Shown here in pieces: positions 18,531 through 27,884 of a DNA stretch of 64,000 nt. Where the stretch lies: assembly GCA_024688685.1 (NCBI GenBank), contig JAILDX010000004.1:186001-250000 (forward strand). Reading direction: 5' to 3'. Position 1 is the first letter of the stretch. Each line of letters starts with the position of its first letter. The position numbers were made by a program, and so were the translations under genes. The notes under the pieces were generated by a model, which searched no databases, was not told the origin of the DNA, and worked only from the letters and a program-made list of their open reading frames with translations. This DNA is from Saccharofermentans sp. (GTDB taxonomy: Bacteria > Bacillota > Clostridia > Saccharofermentanales > Saccharofermentanaceae).

Positions 18531-19415
18531 ATGACAATGTGGTTTTGGTTCATCATCAGCGCTGTTTTGGGCATATTATTCGGTATGCTTGTAACTTTTT
18601 TATTCAGAAAGTTTCCTGAGAGCTGGCTTCAGGACTATGATTTCGATGTAAACAGTCCGAATTACAGACCTTCCAAGCGCATGAAGGCATTTCCTCACGG
18701 CATCATCTCATGTGCCGGCATTGTGCTGTGTTATTTTGTGTCCATCATATTCGCACCGCACTTTTTCATTGAATACAGCTGGCTGAGACTGGCCGTAATA
18801 GCACTTCTGATGCCTGTTCTGTTCCTTATCATCATGTCTGACAAGCTCAACAGGATCATTCCGGACCAGTTTTCCATCTTTATATTGATACTTGGTGTTA
18901 TCTCTGCAATTGCTGATTTTACTGAAGGTTCTATCTGGTTTTCGGAAAAGGCTGCATGGTTTGCGCCGCTCATCAACAGGATAATCGCGGCGGTCGTCGG
19001 AGGAGGATTCCTCTGGATTATAGGATTCCTGAGCATGACTTTTGCAGGCAAGGAAGGAATGGGCCAGGGCGATATGAAGCTGATGTTCGCATTAGGCTTC
19101 CTTTCGGGCTGCTACGGACTGATCGTCATTCTCTATGTTGCAGTATTCAGCGCTCTCATCTTCGCAATACCTATGCTTATCAGAAAGAGCATCAGGAAGA
19201 AGAAGGAAGAAGAGATTATCAGGAACAGCGATAATCCACGCAAGGCCAGACGCGAGCTCGAGCTCAAAAAGTCCAGGATCCACTATGCAGACGATCCTGA
19301 TTACCTTGCTTTCGGACCGTTTCTCGCTTTGGGATGCGCCGTATTTATCGCGATGGAACCTTTCTTCTACCAAAAACTGTTTAGCATACTCGCTTCAATG
19401 GGGGTTCTGTTCTGA
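18531..19415 (+). CDS. A24-family prepilin peptidase
   Basis: A 294-residue polytopic membrane aspartyl protease of the type IV prepilin peptidase family (TadV/PilD-like). The two catalytic Asp motifs are visible: DKLNRIIPD (about residue 105) and GMGQGDMKL (about 181). Hydrophobic segments flank them, and a basic cytoplasmic loop (RKSIRKKKEEE) lies near 220-230. The N-terminal zinc-ribbon methylase domain of PilD is absent. No pilin or secretion ATPase gene is in the window, so its substrate is elsewhere. The stop overlaps the next start (TGATG). There is no ribosome site; a leaderless transcript is possible. Confidence 0.85.
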   Translation: MTMWFWFIISAVLGILFGMLVTFLFRKFPESWLQDYDFDVNSPNYRPSKRMKAFPHGIISCAGIVLCYFVSIIFAPHFFIEYSWLRLAVIALLMPVLFLIIMSDKLNRIIPDQFSIFILILGVISAIADFTEGSIWFSEKAAWFAPLINRIIAAVVGGGFLWIIGFLSMTFAGKEGMGQGDMKLMFALGFLSGCYGLIVILYVAVFSALIFAIPMLIRKSIRKKKEEEIIRNSDNPRKARRELELKKSRIHYADDPDYLAFGPFLALGCAVFIAMEPFFYQKLFSILASMGVLF

Positions 19416-20431
19416 TGAATGATCCGTTTGAAGCAGTTAAATCCTTTTTCAGGAATACTTTTCTCCCGCAGAAGAGGACAAACTGGGGATACCCGCTTTT
19501 TATAATGGCAGCTGCCCTCGCATCACTTTATATCGCAAAAGAACTGCTGGCCTCTTTTCTGCCTTTTACTTCCACTTCCATAGTGTTCAGCAGCCTCGTA
19601 ATGCCTCTGCTTACTTTACTTGCACTGATCGCACCCGCCATCTCCCTTTCATCGGGAGATACAGATCTCTCGATAAACGGAATAACAGGCAAGTTTACGG
19701 GTATCGGACCGCTTCTCATCGCATTCTTTTCCGGTGTGCCTCTGGGGCTTGTAAACTCAGCATTCCATAACCTGATGGCATATCTCTGGCTCCGTCTCGG
19801 AAGATCGATGGTCTTCCCTGCTTTTATGTGCTATAACGCAGATGATTCACTTGCCTCACAGGTGCTTCAGATCGTTACGGTAGATGCTATTCCTTCGCTT
19901 GGCGTCAGCATCTTCTTCACAGGTCTTATGTATTCTCTTTTCAGAGAGGAAAACAAGCTTGCCGGAACGATCATAATCACACTCTTCTATTCACTTTATT
20001 CGCTCAATATGATCGATATCGCGGGAATCGCCATAACAGGGCTCTGGATAGTTATCCTGAGGCGCAAAACAGGCAATATTATGGCACCTTTCCTCTCTAT
20101 GATCGCGATGAAGCTGACTCAGTTTTTCTTTACATTCATCATTTCCGAAGTCGATATCACGACACTCCAGACTTATTCCGATATTCCGGTCTCATTCTTC
20201 TACACTTCCATCCCCGCCCTGTTCGTGTCCGCGATCCTTTTCGGATTCTTCAAGGCTTCGCTGGATGATTTCGAGAGGACATATTACAGTGATATGCTTG
20301 GCCGTGAGGTTGATGCGGAATTAGAAGAACAGCCCGTAAAGATCCTTCCCTTCGTCAAGGGCCTCAATGTCTCGCTTCTGATCGCTGTGATCATTCTGGT
20401 CGGTCTCTGGATAAGGATATTGACTGTGTGA
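19415..20431 (+). CDS. Polytopic membrane protein, weakly CPBP-protease-like
   Basis: A 338-residue protein with about eight hydrophobic segments and a hydrophilic stretch before the last one. A LFREEN motif at the end of one segment, followed by two more hydrophobic helices, recalls CPBP (Abi/CAAX-protease) intramembrane proteins. The expected EExxxR, FxxxH and HxxxN catalytic motifs are not clearly present, so activity is doubtful and the family assignment is weak. It is translationally coupled to the prepilin peptidase. Its stop codon abuts the stop of the convergent U32 gene with no spacer (TGA|TCA). Confidence 0.6.
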   Translation: MNDPFEAVKSFFRNTFLPQKRTNWGYPLFIMAAALASLYIAKELLASFLPFTSTSIVFSSLVMPLLTLLALIAPAISLSSGDTDLSINGITGKFTGIGPLLIAFFSGVPLGLVNSAFHNLMAYLWLRLGRSMVFPAFMCYNADDSLASQVLQIVTVDAIPSLGVSIFFTGLMYSLFREENKLAGTIIITLFYSLYSLNMIDIAGIAITGLWIVILRRKTGNIMAPFLSMIAMKLTQFFFTFIISEVDITTLQTYSDIPVSFFYTSIPALFVSAILFGFFKASLDDFERTYYSDMLGREVDAELEEQPVKILPFVKGLNVSLLIAVIILVGLWIRILTV

Positions 20432-21688
20432 TCATCCGGGAAGGATCCCGTAATCCTTGTCACCGTCTCTGCTTAAGAAACTCATCTCAGGAAGCTCATT
20501 TACGGAAGCCTTAATATATACAGTCATCTCGGGATGAGGGCAGCTGTCAATCTCATTCATATTCTCATCGTAAAGCGCTTCAACTGTTATGGGATCGATA
20601 TATCCCTCCGGCATCAGCACATTAAGGACATCGCCCCTGTAGAACTTGTTTTTCTGAGTTACTTTTATAAGTCCGTCTTTGGAACTCTCAACAACACCTA
20701 CGACAAACGCAGGTTTGTTATAGGACTTGGACGAATCTATCTTCGCATCTTCTGCGGGGCTGTTATAGAAGAAACCCGTGTCATAGTCTCTGTGAACGAC
20801 CTTATCGAGGAGATACATCCATTGGGGATCGACCTCATAATGCCCGGGATCGGCATAATATCTGTCAACGGCCTCCCTGTACACTTTGGTCGCACATGCA
20901 GCATAGTAAGCGCCCTTGATGCGCCCCTCGATCTTAAGGCTGTCTATACCGGACTCTATCATCTCAGGAACATGCTCTACCATACAGATATCCTTACTTC
21001 CGAAGATATACGTTCCCCTCTCATCCTGCTCCACCGGCATTGCGATGTCAGGTCTCTTCTCCTCGATAACAGAATATCCCCATCTGCAGGGCTGCGCACA
21101 CGCACCGCCGTTACTCCTTCTTCCTGTCAGATAATTGGAGAGCAGGCATCTTCCGGAATATGCCACACACATCGCACCGTGCACGAAACACTCTATCTGC
21201 AGATCCGGATCAAGAACCTCTCTCATCTGCCTTATCTGCCTCAGCGAAACTTCTCTCGCCAGCACTATACGGCTCGCCCCCTGCTTCTGCCAGAACTCGC
21301 ACGCACCGCTGTTCGTCACGCTCGCCTGCGTCGAAATATGTATCTCAAGATCGGGAGCAACCTTCCTGATCCTCGCGAAAATGCCAGGATCCGATACCAG
21401 TACTGCATCCGCCTTCGCAACATGCGCTACGAAATCGATCTCGTCATCGAGATACTTCAGATCCTCTTCCGTTGCAAGGATATTCATGGTCACGTAGCAC
21501 TTCACGCCGTGTGCGTGAGCAAATGCTATACCCTCGACCATCTCTTCATGTGTAAAATTGCCGCTGAAAGTCCTTAAACCAAAGCTCTTTCCGGACATAT
21601 AAACAGCATCTGCGCCATATAAAACGACTGTACGCAGCTTATACGGATCACCCGCGGGACTGAGTACTTCAACCTTACCCTTCGACAT
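20432..21688 (-). CDS. U32-family peptidase/tRNA hydroxylation protein (TrhP-like)
   Basis: A 418-residue protein with the U32 signature: GADAVYMSGKSFGLR near the N-terminus, then CFVHGAMCVAYSGRCLLSNY and GGACAQPCRWGY with the cysteines proposed to hold an iron-sulphur cluster. Members include RlhA and TrhP, which hydroxylate rRNA cytidine or tRNA wobble uridine. In Bacillus the TrhP genes lie just downstream of mltG (yrrL), as here, which favours TrhP; the function is inferred. The open frame extends 90 codons upstream through the end of mltG. That extension is Arg/Met-rich antisense-like sequence, so I start at ATG 21688, which has GAGG upstream and begins the conserved VEVLSPAGD. It overlaps mltG by 14 bases. 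Confidence 0.88.
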   Translation of the reverse strand: MSKGKVEVLSPAGDPYKLRTVVLYGADAVYMSGKSFGLRTFSGNFTHEEMVEGIAFAHAHGVKCYVTMNILATEEDLKYLDDEIDFVAHVAKADAVLVSDPGIFARIRKVAPDLEIHISTQASVTNSGACEFWQKQGASRIVLAREVSLRQIRQMREVLDPDLQIECFVHGAMCVAYSGRCLLSNYLTGRRSNGGACAQPCRWGYSVIEEKRPDIAMPVEQDERGTYIFGSKDICMVEHVPEMIESGIDSLKIEGRIKGAYYAACATKVYREAVDRYYADPGHYEVDPQWMYLLDKVVHRDYDTGFFYNSPAEDAKIDSSKSYNKPAFVVGVVESSKDGLIKVTQKNKFYRGDVLNVLMPEGYIDPITVEALYDENMNEIDSCPHPEMTVYIKASVNELPEMSFLSRDGDKDYGILPG

Positions 21689-22862
21689 TAATGTTACCGT
21701 CCTCATTGATGCGCTCATCGCGCTCCTCAGCCATTCTGTCAGCCTCTTCCCAGTTGGACGCATAGCGAGCAACATTAGCCTCATGCTGAGCGAGTGTCGT
21801 TGCATACGCAGTACCGCCGTCACCTGTAGCACAGAAATACATATAGTTGCAGTTAGGTTCGGGATAAAGAGCCGCTGAAATGGCATTAGCTCCCGGCATG
21901 CAGATCGGTCCCGGAGGAAGTCCCGGATTGATATATGTATTGTACGGACTGTTGGCATTAAGCTGCTCGGAAGTATGACTCAGAGTTGCTCTTCCGCCGT
22001 TGCTCTTGATTATGTAATTGATGGTTGCCGATGAACCGAGAACATCATTCTGTGCAAGCCTGTTGTGGAATACCGCAGAGATGTACATCATATCAGTTAC
22101 ACGGCCGGTCTCAGCCTGAATAATGGAAGCAAGTGTGATGACTTCATCCATCGACATGCCGATCTTCTGAGCGCGTGCGTAATAGTCATCGTAAAGCTTG
22201 GACGACATATTGTTGAGGAACTTGCGTATGATCGTCTCGGGAGAAGCGTTTACGTCAAAGATGTAAGTATCAGGATACAGGTATCCCGCGAGGACGAAGT
22301 CCCTTTCATCATTGATCTCGATCTGTGAGACAAAATCATAATCGACGAACAGGTTTGTTGAGTTCATGCACTCATCCATCTCTGCTTCGTCGAACGTCAG
22401 TCCTGCATCCCAGAGGACTTCCTTGATCTCCTGGTATGTAAGTCCCTCAGGTATCGTTACCTTGACGCTCGCAGGTTCGAGTGTCAGGAAATACATGATC
22501 TCGTCATATGAAAAGCTGCTTAAAAGATAATGGGTGCCTGCAACATATGAACCGTCAAATCCGTTGATTTTACTCATCAGAGCGAAGATAAACGTGTTGT
22601 TGACAAGTCCCGCATCGTAAAGTCTTGATGCAATGTCAGAAGTTGAATCACCTGTGTTTACGACAACCGTGACAACGCCCGGCGTATCTGCCTTCAGGTC
22701 ATCGTAAAATCCCTTCTCGATCCTCTCGGCGAGTGCATTATAACGGTTCTCCTGGGAGAGCACGTAATTATAACCGAAAATAACACCGATGATCGCAAAC
22801 GAAAAGAGCAGTACAAGGATTATAAGTATCCTTAATGCGATCTTTAGCTTCTTCGATAGCAT
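21675..22862 (-). CDS. mltG: Endolytic murein transglycosylase
   Basis: A 395-residue membrane-anchored enzyme that cleaves nascent glycan strands and thereby terminates peptidoglycan chain growth. One transmembrane helix lies at about 10-32, then a LysM-like region and the YceG domain with the catalytic Glu in IIQAETGR (about 250), VFHNRL, and GLPPGPICMPG. The C-terminal tail is acidic and charged. AAGGG lies upstream of the ATG, and typA ends 14 bases before, giving a typA-mltG-U32 unit. Confidence 0.95.
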   Translation of the reverse strand: MLSKKLKIALRILIILVLLFSFAIIGVIFGYNYVLSQENRYNALAERIEKGFYDDLKADTPGVVTVVVNTGDSTSDIASRLYDAGLVNNTFIFALMSKINGFDGSYVAGTHYLLSSFSYDEIMYFLTLEPASVKVTIPEGLTYQEIKEVLWDAGLTFDEAEMDECMNSTNLFVDYDFVSQIEINDERDFVLAGYLYPDTYIFDVNASPETIIRKFLNNMSSKLYDDYYARAQKIGMSMDEVITLASIIQAETGRVTDMMYISAVFHNRLAQNDVLGSSATINYIIKSNGGRATLSHTSEQLNANSPYNTYINPGLPPGPICMPGANAISAALYPEPNCNYMYFCATGDGGTAYATTLAQHEANVARYASNWEEADRMAEERDERINEDGNINVEG

Positions 22863-22876
22863 TTAACCCTTCTTTA

Positions 22877-24721
22877 TCAGTCCTTCTTCTTGGCTGCTGC
22901 CTGAGCCTTCATTCTGAGATCTGTGTTAAGTATCTTCTTCCTCAGTCTGATATTCTTCGGAGTTACCTCACACAGCTCATCGTCCTCTACAAATTCAAGG
23001 CACTGCTCAAGGCTGAGATTAAGAGGAGGTGTCAGACGCATAGCATCATCTGATCCTGCAGCACGCATATTAGTAACGTGCTTCTTCTTGCAGACATTGA
23101 CCGTAATATCCTCCGGCTTGGGATTGATACCTACGATCATACCCTCATATACAGGCGTACCTGCGCCGATAAGAAGGCTTCCTCTGTCCTGCGCGTTGAA
23201 CAGTCCGTATGTCATGGCCTCTCCACTCTCGAAAGCAACGAGCACACCATGATTTCTGGTAGAGATCTCGCCGGCGAAAGGCTCAAAGCCACTGATAACG
23301 CTGTTCATTATACCATTGCCCTTTGTGTCGGTCAAAAACTCGGTCCTGTAACCGATGATACCTCTTGAAGGAATTCTGAATTCAAGTCTTGTGTATCCCT
23401 TATCAGGCGGCAGCATGTTAAGGAGCTCTGCCTTACGGCTTCCGAGCTTCTCCATGACAGGTCCGACGAACTCCTCCGGAACGTCGATAACGAGGTCCTC
23501 AACAGGCTCGCATGTTACACCGTCGATCTCCTTCATGATGACCTTAGGCTTGCTTACCTGGAACTCATATCCTTCTCTTCTCATCGTCTCGATAAGGATT
23601 GAGAGATGGAGTTCTCCTCTTCCCTTAACAATGAAAGCCTCTGTAGTATCTGTTTCCTCGAGTCTCATCGAAACGTTTGTCTCGATCTCCTTGAAAAGTC
23701 TGTCTCTCAGATGTCTTGAGGTGACGAACTTACCGTCCTTTCCTGCAAAAGGGCTGTCATTTACAGAGAATGTCATCGCGATGGTAGGTTCGTCAATGCT
23801 TACAAAAGGAAGGGGCTCAGGTGTATTTGCATCGCAGATCGTATCACCGATATTGATGTCAGGAATACCTGCAACGCAGACGATCTCACCTACAGAAGCC
23901 TCGCTGATCTCCTCTCTTCCGAGATCGTGGAATCTTAAGAGCTTAACGATACGCGCCGTACGCTTTCCATCTTCTCCGTAAGTTGTAATGCAGATATTCT
24001 CGCCCTGCTTAACAGTACCTCTCTCGATCCTCCCTACAGCGATCCTGCCGATATAAGGGTCTGAGTCGATGTTTGATACAAGGAGCTGGAGCGGTGCATC
24101 AACATCGCCCTCAGGACAAGGTGTGTATTCGATGACAGTATCGAGAAGGGGCTGGAAATCAAGCTCCTTGCCCTCCTGGAACTCCTTGAGGTCAAGTGTA
24201 GCGATACCTGTCTTACCGGATGAATAAACGATAGGGAATTCAAGCTGGTCATCATCAGCGCCGAGCTCGATGAAAAGATCAAGAACCATGTCAACAACCT
24301 GCAAAGGTCTTCCGTCAGGTCTGTCGATCTTATTGATGCAGACGATAGGCTTCAGGCCCATCTCAAGAGCCTTACGAAGAACAAACCTTGTCTGGGGCAT
24401 CGGTCCGTCGTATGAGTCAACAACAAGGAGAACCGCGTCAACCATCTTAAGAACACGCTCAACCTCACCTCCGAAATCAGCGTGCCCGGGAGTGTCAACA
24501 ACATTGATCCTTATACCCTTGTAATCGATGGCCGTGTTCTTCGCAAGGATCGTTATTCCTCTCTCCCTCTCAAGATCGTTACTGTCCATGACCTGCTCAA
24601 CGATCTGCTCGTTCTCTCTGTAGATTCCGGCCTGCTTGAGCATGGAATCAACGATGGTTGTCTTACCGTGGTCAACGTGCGCGATTATCGCAATATTGCG
24701 CATATTCTCGATCTTACTCAT
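22877..24721 (-). CDS. typA: Translational GTPase TypA/BipA
   Basis: A 614-residue ribosome-associated GTPase related to EF-G that supports ribosome assembly and stress growth. G1 AHVDHGKTT (about 14-22), G3 DTPGHADF and G4 NKIDRPDGR are intact. Beta-barrel, EFG-V-like and TypA-specific C-terminal domains follow ([17 protein letters not shown]). AAAGGGG precedes the ATG. It is the first gene of the typA-mltG-U32 run. Confidence 0.97.
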   Translation of the reverse strand: MSKIENMRNIAIIAHVDHGKTTIVDSMLKQAGIYRENEQIVEQVMDSNDLERERGITILAKNTAIDYKGIRINVVDTPGHADFGGEVERVLKMVDAVLLVVDSYDGPMPQTRFVLRKALEMGLKPIVCINKIDRPDGRPLQVVDMVLDLFIELGADDDQLEFPIVYSSGKTGIATLDLKEFQEGKELDFQPLLDTVIEYTPCPEGDVDAPLQLLVSNIDSDPYIGRIAVGRIERGTVKQGENICITTYGEDGKRTARIVKLLRFHDLGREEISEASVGEIVCVAGIPDINIGDTICDANTPEPLPFVSIDEPTIAMTFSVNDSPFAGKDGKFVTSRHLRDRLFKEIETNVSMRLEETDTTEAFIVKGRGELHLSILIETMRREGYEFQVSKPKVIMKEIDGVTCEPVEDLVIDVPEEFVGPVMEKLGSRKAELLNMLPPDKGYTRLEFRIPSRGIIGYRTEFLTDTKGNGIMNSVISGFEPFAGEISTRNHGVLVAFESGEAMTYGLFNAQDRGSLLIGAGTPVYEGMIVGINPKPEDITVNVCKKKHVTNMRAAGSDDAMRLTPPLNLSLEQCLEFVEDDELCEVTPKNIRLRKKILNTDLRMKAQAAAKKKD

Positions 24722-24831
24722 AAATGCCCCTTTATTTATAATTATTTTTACACGGGTAATATTTTCCTACTAATTTTTAAAAAGACGCACTGACATATTT
24801 AACAAAAATAAAAACAATTTTCCGAATTTCG

Positions 24832-24837
24832 TATAAT
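24832..24837 (+). promoter_or_regulatory. -10 element (TATAAT) for the PD-(D/E)XK-like gene
   Basis: A perfect TATAAT about 64 bases before the ATG at 24901, in AT-rich DNA. The -35 region is poor. Confidence 0.45.
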
Positions 24838-24900
24838 TTCGGAGCAAATTTGCCTAGACAGCATGATACGGTGAAGAAAAATCTAAGGAGGATATGGAAT

Positions 24901-25767
24901 ATGAAAGACTTTATTGAACTCATTCCTGTTGAGTATTTTATTATTCACAGAACTATGCTGATGGCACAATTAGCGGCAATACCTGATATAAGATCGGGGT
25001 CTCACCGAGGCAATCTTGTGTATAGGATATACGAGGATGACCATCACCATTTTCGTGAAGTCTCCCCTAAAAGTAGGAATTGGGAAAAATATACAACACT
25101 CTTTGGCAGACGTAGAGAACTTGAATCCATGCTGAAACAAAACAAACAGATCTTGGAAAGATATCAGATCAGACCCGTCGCGGTTCCCACGGTAAGAAAT
25201 ACGATCAATAAATATGACTGTGATTATTTCGACCGCCTTGATGATGGCTCTTGTTCTGTAGAAAACACCTCCCAATACTTCCACAACGGAAAACACTTCC
25301 GTTCCAGAGCAGAAATGCTCTTTGCAACTGTTCTTGACGAGTTTGGATTAGAATACAAACACGACGTTAAGGCAAACATTAAAGGAAGAATGATCACATT
25401 TGATTTTGCTATAGTATTTCGAGAGTTCAACCGATGTATCTTTATTGAATACTATGGTATGTGCAGTGACCCGGAATACAATCATAAAAACTCAATAAAG
25501 CTTGAATACTCTATGTCTTCAGGAATATATCTCGGAAGAGATCTGTTTATTCTATCGGGGGATATCACATACACGCCAGGCAGCGATATCATACGAACAG
25601 CTATTACATCAATTATCGCACAAGTTGCACTCTATCATATCTCTTCACAAATTAACTCGGCTTCAAACGAGAACAGACCAACTTCGCTCCTCAAAAACCA
25701 GAAATGTCTACAAAAATGTACGTCTAATGCAAATTGCACAGACAGTTATACGGACTACTCTACATAA
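24901..25767 (+). CDS. Orphan PD-(D/E)XK nuclease-like protein
   Basis: A 288-residue protein. The N-terminal ~90 residues are hydrophilic, helical-looking and unrecognised. Residues 130-220 have the layout of a restriction-endonuclease-like fold: an RSRAE motif (Glu138), TFDFAI (Asp168) and FIEYYG (Glu183), then YNHK and a strand ending LFILSG. The Lys of the (D/E)xK motif appears replaced by Tyr185, as in some divergent members. The ATG at 24901 has AAGGAGG nine bases upstream; an in-frame TTG further up (24850) lacks a site. The gene looks more AT-rich than its neighbours, stands alone between typA and der, and has no methylase or toxin-antitoxin partner, so it may be acquired. DNA-cleaving activity is inference only. 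Confidence 0.6.
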   Translation: MKDFIELIPVEYFIIHRTMLMAQLAAIPDIRSGSHRGNLVYRIYEDDHHHFREVSPKSRNWEKYTTLFGRRRELESMLKQNKQILERYQIRPVAVPTVRNTINKYDCDYFDRLDDGSCSVENTSQYFHNGKHFRSRAEMLFATVLDEFGLEYKHDVKANIKGRMITFDFAIVFREFNRCIFIEYYGMCSDPEYNHKNSIKLEYSMSSGIYLGRDLFILSGDITYTPGSDIIRTAITSIIAQVALYHISSQINSASNENRPTSLLKNQKCLQKCTSNANCTDSYTDYST

Positions 25768-25803
25768 CTGTCAAACTGAACTCTTTTACATAGACAGTTT
25801 TGC
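25766..25803 (+). terminator. Weak terminator-like inverted repeat after the nuclease-like gene
   Basis: AACTGTC / GACAGTT (25766-25772, 25793-25799) with a 20-base loop and only four T at the end. A poor terminator candidate in the 65-base convergent gap before der. Confidence 0.25.
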
Positions 25804-25832
25804 AGACTCGGCGCAAAGAATGAATGAATTGC

Positions 25833-27158
25833 TTACTCTTTCTCGCCCTTCTCCCTCAGGAAGAGCCTGATAGGCGTACCCTCGAACCCGAAATTCTTTC
25901 TGATGGAGTTCTCGATATACCTCTCATACGAGAAATGTGAGAGTTCTTTATTATTGACGAACAGCGTAAACGTAGGCGGACATACCGCAACCTGTGTTCC
26001 GTAATAGATCTTTAGGTGCTTGCCCTTGTCCTGCGGTGTGGGAACGACAGCGATAGCTTCACTCAGCATATCGTTAAATACACCTGTAGTAAGTCTCTTA
26101 TGAGCGCTTTCATAAGCCACGACAATCTTCTCAAACAGACGGTCTATTCTCTGTCCTGTCTTTGCGGAAAGGAATACGACCGGCGCATAATCCATAAAGG
26201 AGAAACGCTCCTTTACGATCTTTGTCATCTGCTCCAGTGTGCCTGTCTTTTTATCGATCAGATCCCACTTGTTGATCGCGATAACGCAGGCTTTGCCCGC
26301 ATTGTGCGCAATGCCCGCAACACGTGTATCCTGTTCTGTAATGCCAACTGATGCGTCGATAAGGACAACGCACACATCAGATCTCTCAACTGCCGCAAGT
26401 GCGCGGACCATCGAGTACTTCTCAACTTTGTCCTCGATCTTGCCCTTCTTGCGCATACCTGCAGTGTCAATAACGGTAAACTTCCCGAACTTATTCTCGA
26501 CTTCCGTATCAATCGTATCGCGGGTCGTTCCTGCAATATCCGAAACAATACTCCTGTCCTCGCCTACTATCTTGTTCGCAAGAGAGGATTTGCCAGCATT
26601 AGGGCGGCCGATGAGAGCAACCTTGATGGATGCATCATCACCTGACTCTTCATCTTCGGGCGGGAAGAAATCATAGACCGCATCAAGAAGCTCGCCGATC
26701 CCAAGTCTGTGGGAAGCTGACAGAGCCACATAATTATCGAGTCCGAGATTAAAGAACTCATAGTATTCCGGCGGCGGATCACCGATCTTATCAACTTTAT
26801 TAACTGCGCAGACCACGGGGCGTCCCGACTTGCGGAGCATTACCGCTATCTCCTCATCCGACGCTGTAAGTCCTGCCTGCAGATCACACATGAATATGAT
26901 AACGTCAGCTGTCTCTATCGCAATCTCTGCCTGAAGACGCATATTCTTTGTAATAATATCGTCTGAAGCAGGTTCGATACCGCCCGTGTCGATCATGATG
27001 AATTCGCGTCCGCGCCAGTTAGCCGGCGCATAAAGACGGTCGCGTGTAACACCGGGAGTATCGTGCACAATAGAGATACGCTCTCCGTAGAGAGTGTTAA
27101 AAAGGCTGGACTTACCTACATTAGGACGTCCGACTATAGCTACAACTGGTTTGCTCAT
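25833..27158 (-). CDS. der: Ribosome biogenesis GTPase Der (EngA)
   Basis: A 441-residue protein with tandem G domains: GRPNVGKSSL (about 9) and GRPNAGKSSL (about 185), each followed by DTGGIE or DTAGMR (G3) and NKVD or NKWD (G4). A C-terminal KH-like domain (about 355-435) follows. It is needed for 50S subunit assembly. AAAAGGAAT precedes the ATG. It follows rpmF across a terminator. Confidence 0.97.
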   Translation of the reverse strand: MSKPVVAIVGRPNVGKSSLFNTLYGERISIVHDTPGVTRDRLYAPANWRGREFIMIDTGGIEPASDDIITKNMRLQAEIAIETADVIIFMCDLQAGLTASDEEIAVMLRKSGRPVVCAVNKVDKIGDPPPEYYEFFNLGLDNYVALSASHRLGIGELLDAVYDFFPPEDEESGDDASIKVALIGRPNAGKSSLANKIVGEDRSIVSDIAGTTRDTIDTEVENKFGKFTVIDTAGMRKKGKIEDKVEKYSMVRALAAVERSDVCVVLIDASVGITEQDTRVAGIAHNAGKACVIAINKWDLIDKKTGTLEQMTKIVKERFSFMDYAPVVFLSAKTGQRIDRLFEKIVVAYESAHKRLTTGVFNDMLSEAIAVVPTPQDKGKHLKIYYGTQVAVCPPTFTLFVNNKELSHFSYERYIENSIRKNFGFEGTPIRLFLREKGEKE

Positions 27159-27172
27159 ATTCCTTTTAATCT

Positions 27173-27206
27173 CAAAAAAGGCAGTGGGTTCATAATCTCA
27201 CTGCCT
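27173..27206 (-). terminator. Rho-independent terminator after rpmF
   Basis: An 8-bp stem AGGCAGTG / CACTGCCT (27179-27186, 27199-27206) is followed on the minus strand by six T. It lies between rpmF and der, so der may depend on read-through or its own weak promoter. Confidence 0.8.
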
Positions 27207-27235
27207 TCATTAGTCGCTTTCCAATGTTAAAAAGA

Positions 27236-27421
27236 TCAGATCTCTTCGCCGACTTTGATGACCTGTCTGCCATCCAGATATCCGCAATTCTTGCAAGCCT
27301 TACGGCGGAGCATCTTGCTATGGCACTGAGGGCACTCAACAAATCCTGGCATTGAAAGCTTCCATGCGCTTCTGTGACGAGCAGTCCTTGTCTTTGACCA
27401 CTTACGCTTGGGATGTGCCAT
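27236..27421 (-). CDS. rpmF: 50S ribosomal protein L32
   Basis: A 61-residue basic protein matching L32 (MAHPKRKWSKTRTARHR start). The zinc-binding form is present: Cys30/33 and Cys43/46. A perfect GGAGGTGA lies seven bases before the ATG. A longer overlapping frame at 27190-27456 is a shadow. Confidence 0.97.
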   Translation of the reverse strand: MAHPKRKWSKTRTARHRSAWKLSMPGFVECPQCHSKMLRRKACKNCGYLDGRQVIKVGEEI

Positions 27422-27465
27422 CTATCTTCACCTCCGATACTACTATTCTCAAACAATGCCTAATG

Positions 27466-27494
27466 ATTCTACATTAAGAGTTTTATGTTTGCAA
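27466..27494 (-). promoter_or_regulatory. Promoter of rpmF
   Basis: Minus strand TTGCAA, 17-base spacer, TAGAAT. The -35 overlaps the last codons of the DUF1934 gene. Confidence 0.7.
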
Positions 27495-27884
27495 GAGTCT
27501 TTTTAACGAAAACGTGTTTTTTACCAGTTCATTGTCCCCGGAGTACAGAATATAGCTCATTGAGAAGGACTCCGAGACCGCTGAAGGCATGTTCATATAC
27601 TCTGTTGTGATCTTGACCGGGATCAGGCCGTAGAACGTGTTGATGCCTCCTAACGTTTCCTCTCCGACCTTGAATTCCATCTCGGACTTGATGCTGCCGG
27701 AACGCTTTACCGTGGCTGTCGCCGTCTTCGTATTGACAATGAGTTCGTACAGTGATTCCTTCTCATCTGCCGTTCTCTGTTCACACCATTTATAGGAAAT
27801 GACGCCGTCCTTCTCTGTCATCATCGCTGTGACCTGGTACGGATCGGGATATGCGCTTGTTGTAATCTCAATCAATGTCTTCAT
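27483..27884 (-). CDS. DUF1934 (YwiB-like) beta-barrel protein
   Basis: A 133-residue protein built of alternating beta strands, matching the DUF1934/YwiB family of small lipocalin-like barrels: a KDGVISYKW strand near 25, VKRSGSIKSEM near 60, and a YILYSGD strand near the end. No enzymatic residues are recognised. The start overlaps the murI stop by four bases (ATGA), so it is translationally coupled. The function is unknown. Confidence 0.75.
   Translation of the reverse strand: MKTLIEITTSAYPDPYQVTAMMTEKDGVISYKWCEQRTADEKESLYELIVNTKTATATVKRSGSIKSEMEFKVGEETLGGINTFYGLIPVKITTEYMNMPSAVSESFSMSYILYSGDNELVKNTFSLKRLLQT

Noticed and set aside
20534..21577. 347-codon plus-strand frame opposite the U32 gene
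   Set aside because: Antisense shadow of a clear protein family; composition rich in Arg, His and Cys; no ribosome site.
21689..21958. 90-residue N-terminal extension of the U32 peptidase
   Set aside because: It is the out-of-frame shadow of mltG, Arg/Met-rich, and conserved U32 sequence begins right after ATG 21688.
24850..24900. TTG start for the nuclease-like gene
   Set aside because: The frame includes the AAGGAGG site itself, which is ideally placed for the ATG at 24901.
27190..27456. 88-codon frame overlapping rpmF
   Set aside because: Shadow of L32 in another frame.
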